Shown here in pieces: positions 46,575 to 57,000 of a DNA stretch of 64,000 nt. The stretch spans positions 10,935,001 through 10,999,000 of the forward strand of contig CM076143.1 in assembly GCA_038025085.1 (NCBI GenBank). The letters run 5' to 3'. Under the pieces are notes generated by a model. It saw nothing but the letters and a program-made list of their open reading frames with translations, searched no databases and was not told the origin of the DNA. How positions within the stretch are numbered: the stretch's first letter is position 1; the number at the start of each line of letters is the position of its first letter. Position numbers and translations under genes: made by a program. The stretch is from Tetragonia tetragonoides (taxonomy: Eukaryota; Streptophyta; Magnoliopsida; Caryophyllales; Aizoaceae).

Positions 46575-47232
46575 AAGACAAGCTCAAAAGCTAAGTAAAT
46601 TTTGCAAGTATTTTGTGTACCCTTTTCTGACATATTTTCTCGTACATTTGACACATTAATTTTATTTTATTTTTGGCTATTAAAAGCATCACAAAATCAT
46701 AAACGACTATAAATTGAGTATTTTGGGGGTTTAAATGAAATTTTGAGTTTTAGAAAACAGCCAATTGAGTAAGTGAGACCAACTCACTGAAAAATGGGGT
46801 TACTATTTAGAAATATAGGGATCACTTTTTTTTTTTTGATAATTAAATGTAGGGGTCACTTATTATGAACATTAACCTTTGTTTCACTAAAAAGTGACCC
46901 TCATCTAATTAAAAGTTACAGAAATACCATCTCAAATAAGTTTTTTTGCAGCGAATTTTATATTAATTGTTTTTTGAATTATTTCGATCCCTTGCATGTC
47001 ACTTTCAATTTCTGAATTTTCCTGTTTTGTTATCCAAAAAGTTTCAAACTAACAATAAATATGAATGTGATATGTGAAAGACCAGGCTCCTCATAATAAA
47101 ACCCCACATTGAAAATATGTGCCTTGTTTTATCTACTTAAGAGGGTTTGGTTTATATTCTATATAGTCTCTACAACTCATAATTTTGTTACTGCATTGGT
47201 TGTGCTATTAGCTGAGAGTAGCCAAAACAAAC

Positions 47233-47365
47233 ATGGGAAACTGGTTTCCCTTTACTTGTAGTTCATCCAAGATCAAGAAGGGAGTTCATGTCAAGAAAAG
47301 AAAAGCTTTGTCCATTGATACCATTTTCAACCTTCCTTCTCCTTTACCAAGCTGGCCACAACCAG
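47233..47365 (+). CDS. Alternative or orphan first exon of DUF946/VPS62-like gene
   Basis: The 133 bp encode MGNWFPFTCSSSKIKKG, a basic stretch, and IDTIFNLPSPLPSWPQP, the hallmark of DUF946 first exons, followed by a good donor CAG/GTAATC. The exon ends in phase 1, exactly as does exon 1 at 49431-49653, so it can splice to 50307 to give …PQPGNGFATG. A CTATATAG box lies about 70 bp upstream. No DUF946 exon 2 or 3 lies between 47366 and 49430. It is either an alternative first exon giving a cytosolic N-terminus, or what is left of a tandem paralogue. Confidence 0.6.
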
Positions 47366-47534
47366 GTAATCTTTCTCTCTCTCGATCTCGATTATCTCTT
47401 GTTTCTGTATGTTTATCAGATATTACAGCCGAGTTTTGAAAGTTTCATTCACTTGCCATGTAATAAGAAATATAACATCAGTTATTGGGCGTTCAACTAT
47501 CGGCTTAAACTTTTGGTAGAGTCATTGGTTCTAT

Positions 47535-47690
47535 ATATGATATTAGAGTCAGATGACCAAGAGATCATGTGTTTGAATCCTGAAAACTCATTTTCTCAGT
47601 GTGTAGAATACCGCAACACATGATATGAGGATGCAATTAACATTCATGTGAGGAGACGTAATAAGGAATATAACATCAGTTTAAGCTTGT
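47535..47690 (+). repeat. Dispersed repeat, copy 2 (partner at 10090-10270)
   Basis: Shares with the copy at 10.1 kb the blocks GTCAGATGACCAAGAGATC, GTTTGAATCCT, ACACATGATATGAGGATG and GTGAGGAGACGTAATAAG. Termini unknown. Confidence 0.5.
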
Positions 47691-48239
47691 AATTGGGTTG
47701 GTTCTAAAACACCACGGCTTAGCTAGCTACACTAGATTGAAATGGCCTGTACAAGGTCATCTTTAACCTATGGAAAGGAAAAAACCAAAATGTGTATGAT
47801 TTTTGTCTTTCAGATCATTAATATTGTGCCATTTATGTTAACGATATGAAACCACTTGCTCTATCAATTAATGTAATGGGAGAATAGGAGTTGTATAGTG
47901 AAAATATCCAATGCGTGGGGTAACGGGGTACTTGTAACAACATTACGTGGTGAACGTAGGGACGTATGTTTGCCAATTTTTGCTTTGCTTAAGGACACAA
48001 GATAAGCTCTCCTTGTACCATATTGGCCTTTACCATTCATCTGGGTTAGTTGCTTAATGACTGCTTGCCTTGATTTATCACTTTCAATTACTCATCCAAA
48101 ACAAGATTTTAAATTTTTTGTCTTTGGATTATTGCCTTATTTGCCTAGCGTCAATGTTTTAATATCATGTGAGAGGGAAAAATTTACATATATACCTTAT
48201 CTGTAAAAAATGCGTAAGAACAAATGATAGAAAATTTTT

Positions 48240-48746
48240 CATTTAGGTGCTCTGAGGTTTCGCGTATTATTTTTTAGGTTATATGTGGTTTGAATGATTT
48301 CACTTAGTTGGCACAAGGTTTTGTAAATAATTTCACATAGGTGACAGGTGATGACAGAAGTTAACTTTTGTTAACTTTTGATGATGTGTGAAGGGCGATT
48401 ATCCTTGATGACCCCGATTAATATTGATTAACATGTAAAAATATGGTTCTCAATTTTCTTTTTACAAATAAATTGTGTTTTCGAAAAATCTGGTGTTTTG
48501 TAAATAAATTGTTGCAAAATAAATAAATAAATTAAAATCATATTTTAGCACGTTAATCAATATTAATCGGGGTCACCAATAAGGATAATCGCCCTTACCC
48601 GTAAGCAAAAGTTAACGGAAGTTAATCTTCGTCATCACCTGTCACCCATGTGAAATTATTTACAAAATCTTGTATCACCTAAGTGAAATTATTCAAACCA
48701 CATATAACCTAAAAAATAATACTCGAAATCTCAGAGCGCCTAAATG
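48240..48746. mobile_element. Foldback element with ~207-bp inverted arms
   Basis: The left arm 48240-48446 starts CATTTAGGTGCTCTGAG and the right arm 48539-48746 is its inverted copy, with about 92 bp of AT-rich loop. Shared blocks are TTAGGTTATATGTGGTTTGA, TGACAGGTGATGAC and CCGATTAATATTGATTAAC. The flanks AAATTTTT and AATTTTTT may be a target duplication of 8-9 bp, which would suit a MULE or hAT origin. The arms have diverged at scattered positions. Confidence 0.8.
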
Positions 48747-49430
48747 AATTTTTTCCAAAATGTTAACTTGTCTCGATTTGTCACATAAATTACATGTGCA
48801 CATTCCAAAAACAAACGCCTATATAAATACAAAAACGAGAAACAATTAATCAATTTATAATGTGTAGATTGGTAGCACCAAAAATAAATTATTGTGTAGA
48901 TTGATTCTTTTGCACGTGGCCGGGGATCGAGTTGGCTATTTATTTCTTCAGGGTGTTTAATTTTTATTTTTTTTGGTTTATGAGAGATATAAATATCAGT
49001 ATAATATACACATACATTAAGAGATGGAAAAATCGAACTTATATAACCTAACATACTCATGACCTTAGTGTTAACCATGACGACCGAATAATTATTCAGG
49101 TTGACGTATAAACTATGGTGTATATTTCAATTTGTGGACGAGGATTAGAGTGTAGTTGAGGTGGTTGTTTGGCCAAAATGGACCATTTTCAGAAGGGGAG
49201 AAAACTGAGAAGTTGTTATAATAGCCTAATTTATTACGGAGGAAATCTAGGAATCGAAACTAATTAGCTAGAGTAGAAACTTTCTCAATTTTTATTATTT
49301 TCTATTTTTATTGTTTTTGATTTCCTACGGGAGTTATTGTTAGCTGTTTATTGAATACTAATTTGTTTGCAATAGGCTGGCATTTCTGATGAGAGGGAGG
49401 TGGGGTATGTTCTCAGAGCAACTATGAGAA

Positions 49431-52343
49431 ATGCCCCCATTATTAAAAAGAATGAAATTTAATTCTCTTTTCTTACTGCAAATATCATTACTATTGATAT
49501 TAGCATTATTCATAGACAATTGTTTTTGCCTCAATTCTAATTCTTCTGATAATTACCACCATCGCAAAATTCATTATGTTTCTAAGAGAAGCCAGGTTTT
49601 GGACATTAAATCCATCTTCAATCTTCCCTCTCCTTTACCTGCTTGGCCAACCGGTACCCTCTCTCTATCTTTGTCGATTTTATTTAGTTTTTGTTCTGTT
49701 TTGTGATGAATATTATGTATTAGATCTTTATGAGATTTGGGCATTTTGAATTTTCTGTCACATTTTCGATTTTGGGTATGAAAATTCGTTTATAACATAG
49801 GAGTATTAACATTGTCGTGCAATGCATGAGCATATACAACTAGTTATCCTATATATATCAAAATAGGGATTACGCGTTTTTTGGGCGATACATACCATGA
49901 AGGGGTTCGTCACGAGATGTGCGATGCAGTCACCAGGAATTAAACTCACAACCTTTGGTTGGAGACCCTCGATGTTACTCTTTGCCACTACATATACAAG
50001 TAGTTATTCTATATATATGAAAGAAGGGATTACGTTTCCTCTGAGTGTCCCTATGAATCCTACCCTGAACCCTCATGGAAATTGGAAGGGTCAGTTGGCG
50101 AAATGTGCGATGCAATAATCAGGAACCAAACCCGAGATCTTTTGTTGGTGACACTCGATATTACAATATTACTCTTTACCACTACATATACAACTAGTTA
50201 TCCTATATATACATATCAGGCTGAAGTTCTTGTCATTTTTTTCTTTGTGGGTGCACTTACCATGTGAATTTCAAGCATTACATTGTTAAAGGTTTTTTCC
50301 CAACAGGTAATGGATTTGCGACCGGCACAATTGATCTTGGAGGCCTAATAGTAGCGGAAGTCGCATCCTTCAACAAGGTATGGGCTACATATGAAGGGGG
50401 CCCAGAAAATAAAGGGGCAACCATTTTTGAGCCAACAGGATTACCAGAAGGGTTTTTCTTATTGGGCTTTTATGCCCAGCCCAACAACAGGCCCCTCTAC
50501 GGTCGTGTTCTTGTAGGCAAAGATGCAAGTGATGATTCACACCCATCCCTAAGGGTGCCTAGTGATTATGCCCTTGTATGGAGTAGTAAATCTTTGAGTG
50601 TGGATGAAGACTTCCCTGCCTACATTTGGGCTCCTATCCCTATCGATGGATATGAAGCTGTGGGCCTTATCACCACCACCACGCCCGATAAGCCCGCCCT
50701 TGATAAGGTAAGGTGTGTTCGGTCGGATCTCACCACTCGATGTGAGCCCGATGAGTGGATATGGGGCCGAGAAAGTACGGGTGAAGATTCGAATGAGTTC
50801 AACATTTACGAGGCCAGACCCGTCAGAAGAGGGAAACAGGTATGACTAGTGAACAAATTAGTAACCAAAAAAAATGTATTATTGTAGAAATGTTAGCTAG
50901 TTTAGTTAGTAAAGTTTTGGAAGTCGTATTAGAGACTTTGTTAGAACTTAGAAGCTTGTTTACATTAGCTTCTATGGTCGTAAAACAAAAAACAACATTA
51001 GTCTTTAATATTGGCTCAAGGTGTTTTATGTTTTAACCATGTGGGGTTTATTATTGGGTCTGTTTTAGAATGAATTTAGTGGGTGTTTGTGATATTGCTC
51101 TAGTAGGTGTTTGATTTTCAGCTTCATAGGTGTATGAGCTTCAATTCCAATGATGTCTGAGTTTCGTCGTCTCACTTTTCTTTCCGTTTGATAAAATGTA
51201 TTTCTAATTTCTTAAAAAATAAAAAACAAGATTACTCTATTAGCTAGAATTGCACATCTGTAGTTGCTATCTTTAGCTTTAGTTGCTAACAATATGATGG
51301 TATAACAGGCATCAGCTGCGAGTGCTGGCACATTTATGGCTCGAAGTGGTGGAGACTCAACAAATGATATGCCTCTTTTAGCTTGCTTGAAGAATGTCAA
51401 GAAGGACTTCTCTTACATGCCCAATATGGCTCAAATTGATGCAATCATGCAAGCATACGCTCCTAGGATTTACAATCACCCAAAGGAGGAATACTTACCT
51501 TCATCGGTTAATTGGTTCTTCACCAATGGTGCACTTTTGTTTAAGAAAGGTGACGAATCAAACCCGATTCTAATCGACCCAACTGGTTCAAATCTTCCTA
51601 AAGATGGTAATAATGATGGCTCATATTGGATAGACCTTCCAGCAGATAAAAATGCTAGAGAAAGTGTTATGAAAGGTGACTTAGGATCTGCTACTGCATA
51701 TGTTAACATTAAGCCTATGCTTGGTGGTACATACACTGACATAGCCATATGGTCATTTTACCCTTTCAATGGTGGATCAAGGGCTAAAGTTGGATTATTA
51801 AGCATATCGCTTGGGAAAATAGGCGAGCACGTGTCGGATTGGGAGCACGTGACCTTGAGGGTTAGCAATTTCAATGGGATGTTAAGGAAAGTCTATTTTT
51901 CACAACATAGTGGTGGTCATTGGGTGCATGCCCCTGGCCTTGAATTCTATGATGGTAACAAATTTGCCGGGTATGCTTCTTTGCACGGGCATGCTTGCTA
52001 CTCAAAGGCAGGCTTGGTTACACAAGGTAGTGACTATGTTGGAATTAGAAACGACACCTCGAAAAGTGACAAGTTTTTGGATACTGCAAAGACTTACACA
52101 ATCATTTCAGGAGATTATCTAGGAGTTGTAGATCCACCTTGGTTGAGTTATGCTCGTAAATGGGGACCGTCAATTTCTTATGACATTGTTGATGAGATTA
52201 ACAAGGTTGCTAAATTTTTACCTGGAAAACTCAAATCTTCTTTTCTCAAATTTACAAAGAGTTTGCCTGGTGAGGTACTGGGAGAAGAAGGTCCTACTGG
52301 TCCTAAAATGAAGAGAAGTTGGGATGGGGATGAGACTAAATAA
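49431..52343 (+). CDS. DUF946 / VPS62-like protein
   Basis: Three coding exons, 49431-49653, 50307-50839 and 51309-52343, join in frame to 596 codons plus TAA. All borders are GT-AG. Exon 1 encodes a hydrophobic N-terminus (from Met8: MKFNSLFLLQISLLLILALF) that looks like a signal peptide, then IFNLPSPLPAWPTG. Exon 2 begins GNGFATGTIDLGGL and has FNKVWATYEGGP, QPNNRPLYGRVLVGKD and RCEPDEWIWG. Exon 3 has NVKKDFSYMPNMAQIDAIMQ, YAPRIYNHPKEEYLPSSVNW, VSDWEHVTLRVSNFNGMLRK and SQHSGGHW. These are the conserved blocks of plant DUF946 proteins, annotated as VPS62-like; their biochemical role is not established. A signal-peptide-like start is unusual, as many relatives start MGN. Met1 or Met8 could be the start. 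A second compatible exon 1 lies at 47233. AATAAATAAT at 52433 may serve polyadenylation. Confidence 0.9.
49809..50215. repeat. Imperfect tandem duplication in DUF946 intron 1
   Basis: Two diverged copies (about 49809-50015 and 49990-50215) share TATACAA(C/G)TAGTTAT-CTATATATA, GGGATTACG, GATGTGCGATGCA, and ACTCGATRTTAC…ACTCTTTRCCACTAC. On the minus strand each has GTGGTAAAGAG and a GGTTTG/GAGTTTAATTCC block, faintly like the A and B boxes of a SINE. Confidence 0.55.
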
Positions 52344-52938
52344 TTCTAAGTACTTTTACCATATGACTTATGTATAATTTAATTTATAGGCAAAATAATT
52401 ATTTGCCTATTGAATTTATTTGATGTGAACATAATAAATAATGTATGATTTAAGTATTCAAAGCTTTTATTTATAGAACTGTGACAATGAATAACTAGTA
52501 ATTTATTTGCTTCTCTGATTCTTTATCATTCAGTCACATCTATTGTATTGCTAAGTTAGCATAACTGACATTTTAAGTTGCATTGTTGCTAATCGTTTTG
52601 GATTTAAAGAAAAAACAAACAAGCATCAATATTACAAGCTTGTTTATGAGAATCTTATGAGTATTGCAAAGTCTAATTTTGTATTGCTCCATAATGATGA
52701 AATTTTTCGATCGGGATATTTATACATGGTTGCAACTACATGTATATATGCAAAATAAGACAACATTATTACCAAACTATTAATACCAACCTTGTGGTAA
52801 TCCAATTTTTTTTTTTAATATCTTATGTTCATGCAAAGTTTAATGTTACTAATCCCGAGAATCAAGAGTGGAGATTTTTTTGGTCTCTAATCTGAAGAAT
52901 CAATTATGGAGATGAAGGTATGCAAAACATGATGAACT

Positions 52939-53666
52939 AAGTCACGTCAGTCCAAACGACTAATTCTATTATGTGTTCAATTCAACTAGAAACTCTTCAC
53001 AATTTGGCACATTGTTCTCCAAGTTTGCTCTCAAAAAACCGTCTCTTTCTTTTTTCTCTCTCTTCCAAAGCGGTTCCTTCCCTCCTTTTTCATTCTTGCT
53101 TTCATTTAGTAATCGGTTAGAAATTACTAGATTTTTTCGGAAATTTGGTGATTTCTAACCAAATTCTTATGTAGATATCTTTTTAGTTTTGTTATTATCG
53201 TTTACAAATTTGTTATTTTAGTATTTCTAATAGATTTTGTCTCACTTTTTGGTGAGTTTGTGCTTTGTCTCACTTTTTTATGAGTTTGTGGTTTGTCTCT
53301 TCATTATAAGAGTTGTCTCAGGTTTAATCTTGGTTGATTGACAACAATCATGAAGTTCTTTATGGCTTTTTCAAGGGTATCGAAAATCGAAAGCAGTTCT
53401 ATTGTGGAGAACCTGATCTTGATGTTCATAGTAGTTTTATGGAAGGGGTCCAGAGAGGTTTTGGCAAGTATACAAGAAGCCATGTTTGATCTTTGGTCGA
53501 TCTTCAGTGGAGTAACTTACAGATTTCTTTCATTTTAGTGACTATGATGTCAATTGTTACTATCTCATACTTTTGCTTATCCATATATTCTCTTGTAAGT
53601 GTCAGATGACTTTTATATTGAATAAAATGTGTTGTTTTAATTTCAAAAAAAAAAGTCACGTCAGTC
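52939..53666 (+). mobile_element. Retroposon (~700 bp) with perfect 14-bp target duplication
   Basis: AAGTCACGTCAGTC occurs at 52939-52952 and again at 53653-53666. The insert ends in about ten A after GAATAAAATG, a polyadenylation signal (near 53622). It contains several short open stretches (52973-53158, 53338-53538) but no RNase H or reverse transcriptase motif that I can see. It is either the 3' end of a LINE or a processed pseudogene of an unknown gene. Confidence 0.8.
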
Positions 53667-53904
53667 AGATTTCATAATAGTTCATAGTACGACATTCGAA
53701 ATAAACCCACTAGGGCCACTACCCACATGTCTTTACTTTATGTCACTACTTTTTAATAATTAATTGCAAAATTATATGTTTAATATTTCATTTTTTTTCT
53801 CCTTCCTATAAAAAAAAAAAGTAAAAACTAAAAGGGCAAGATAGCATAAACGTGTCCTATTACCAATTTTTAACCATGGGTAACGGTCAAAACTGTATTT
53901 GGCG

Positions 53905-53968
53905 GGGGCTTATATATTATAACTTTTACGAGTTGTGACTTCTGAGCCAACTTCAATCTTTAGATAAG

Positions 53969-53998
<30 letters not shown>
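53905..53998 (+). promoter_or_regulatory. Core promoter of renalase-like gene
   Basis: A TTATATATTATAA stretch (about 53911-53923) serves as a TATA box. About 45 bp downstream a GA repeat (53969-53996) lies in the leader just before the ATG at 54028. Confidence 0.5.
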
Positions 53999-54001
<3 letters not shown>

Positions 54002-54027
54002 TTTCATTTCAATTCCAGGTTTCAACC

Positions 54028-57000
54028 ATGAGCACCATAACCCATTTTTTCTCCCCTTTCATTTCTCAACCTCTCAAAACCCCTAAAACCCTAACCCTAA
54101 TTTTCAATCCCAATTCAACAAAATCCCAAATTCCTCACATTAACTCCATAAAAATGCAAGCTGAGAACAAACCCACTCGTAGAAACCCTAGAAAAAGACC
54201 ATTTGGGAGAAGGTCAATTATCAAGAAATCGTTTACCCAAGAACAGGTTATATTTACTGGCCCGGTTTCGGGTGACCCGGAAGTTGCGATAATCGGTGGA
54301 GGAATGTCGGGTCTTGTTTGTGCTATGTACTTGGAGAAAAGAGGGGTTCGGTCTACTGTTTTCGACACGGTTGGTTAGTTTTTATCTCTGCTCTTGTATG
54401 GTTTTTAATTTTGTTAGGTTGGTATTTTCTTGAATTAGAGTTGATGGGTTGGGAACTTCGGATGTCATGTGGTTAATTTGTTTAGGAATTGAGAAATTTC
54501 TTAAATTGAGTAATTTTTTATTTTTTTGAGAAATTGAGAAAAGTTGCATAACTTTGCTTATGCTATGATTTGCCTCATTGCCTGACTATTCAATTACAGA
54601 GCTTTGAGTATTTTATCTGTTTGGGCATTTGTTATATACTTTGAGCTTTATATTTAAGTCTGTTCTTCTAAGGGTACATGGAAAACAACTTCTGTTTGGA
54701 CATTTGCTGAGATGGTCACTAGGTTATTGTAATTTGTAAGTTTACTGCAATGCGTGGTGTGAATTCGATGGGTTTAATTTTCTGTTCGGTAATTTCGATT
54801 GGAATGTATGTATGGGTGCATTCGACGTCATTTGTGTAGACTGTAGCCTGAATGAATTATGAATTAGAAGTTGTTGTGGAGGTTTATTGGCTTCTCATGA
54901 TCGAAACCATGAGTGAAGGGCAATTCTGAATTGTTTCTGCTTCATTTTTTACTCCAGTATTATAGTGCTTGCTGGAATTTGGATATCCTTTGATTAGTTT
55001 GCTATTTGTAGGGGATACATGGTTTGGGAGGGAGGATGGGAACGAGATCTGTTGTACCCCAGAACTATGTTTTCGACCATGCTGCTCAGTTTTTCACTGT
55101 AAGCGATCCGAGGTTTGCTGAGCTGGTCAACAGATGGATTGAGAAAGGGTTGGTACAACAATGGCAGGGTACTGTTGGAGAGCTTGAAGCTGGTGGTCAG
55201 TTTTCTGCGTTGCCTGCTTTACCTCCAAGGTATATAGGTGTCAACGGAATGCGTCCACTAGCTGACTCAGTATTGTCAGAGGTGATTATGTTCGCTTTCC
55301 TTTGATAGCTTTTTCCTGACTCTGTTAGTCACTTAAGGAAAATTTTGCAAAGTGCTGATCAGCCCATGGATATTACCAAGGGTTACATATCTTCCGGAGA
55401 ACTTTTTAAGCTTTAAGTGTTTGACTCTGTTATCCACTTGTGAGAATCAAAGGAATTTGACTAAATATGTCTTAATGGCCGTGCAGAGGACACTTTGTAA
55501 TCGATTTCTTAATTTTCATTAATATGATTGTTTCTTGTCTAAAAGAAGTTTTAAAGAATGACAGTAAACTTGGATTAACATGGGATATAGAATCTTTGAT
55601 TTTTGTGCCATGCTCGACGTTAGTGTATGATATGCTAAACGAAGGAACATGGCCTTATTTCCTTTCAATCTTTGTTTTAAAACCAAACAACAGGTTTTTT
55701 TTTTCTTTTTTCTTTTTCTTCCCTTCCTTTCTATTCCACTTTTTATTTTTTAATTTTTTTTATCATCTTAGGAAACAGAACACACAATAGACGCATCCAA
55801 ATGAGGAAGGGAAGTACTTTGAAGTAACTTTGCAATTAAATGTACTAGGATTGTTACGAATGCCCATGGAAATAGTCAAGCAAAGCTTGGAGACTCATGC
55901 TATCTAATAAATAAAAAAATAAAAAAAGGATTGCTACGAATGTTGGATTATGAAACTGATGTGTTCAATCAGTTGTATTATATGCTCTCAGCAGACTTAA
56001 ACTGGACTAAGAAGTCATTTTGTTTTACTATGAATCCGGTTGTCTTGTTTTTGTAGAAGCACTCTATTTCCTGATACACTAAGCATAATACTTGATATTC
56101 TGCAGACGCGTATGGTTAAAGTTGTTAGGCCATGCTGGATCAGTACACTTGAACCAATTAATGGAATGTGGCATTTAAGTGAAAATGGGAAGCCACGCGG
56201 TCAATTTGATTCTATTGTAATTGCACACAATGGTAAGTTTTGCATTCTTCACCTCTTATTTGCTTTTTATCGTAGAAATGTCGTAGGTTTAATTAGTTAA
56301 ATTTCAAAGTAGATTTAAGTATTTAACTATCTAAGTCTTGCCAAGCAATTTTGAATAAAGCAGTCCATGCACACATATATGCTAATTTGGGCTTATGATT
56401 GTAGCAGGAAAGAGAGGGTTTATGATGATAGATATCTACTCTGCTTAGGACATGAAAGCCTTTCACGGCTTCTTTTGAGTGCTATCATAGTTGTTATGTA
56501 TTGACAAGCATGAATTACGTATGATGTTATTGCAACTATTTAGAAATACTTGCCTTACAGAGTCGGTAAAGAGGGGTCATTGGGGTTGCTAGTTGTGTAA
56601 GGAACTTTTATCTGACATTTTGGTCTTTGAGGGGATGTAGTCATTTGAGGAAAACTTCTCATTATGGTGATTAGTCTATCGCAGATTATGGTTCAGTATT
56701 TTCAGCCCGTTAGTCTGCCACCAGTCCTCCAAAGGTCATGTTATGATTTCTCATTTCTTATTGCCTAGACCAGGTCTACTTAAGTTGTGTGGACCCTAAT
56801 TAATCTTTTTCAAAATAAAAACTCTTACTTTTTTAAACTCTTGCAACGAAAATCACAAGACGTCGTATAAGCAATCACCAAAGCCGACACCACCAACAGC
56901 CACCCCAACCTCTTCCAAAAAGCCAGCTTCAACGTCTCTCTCTCTATCTCTCTCCTCGATAGATGTTTTTTGTGAACCTTTAGTTTATAATACTGTATGA

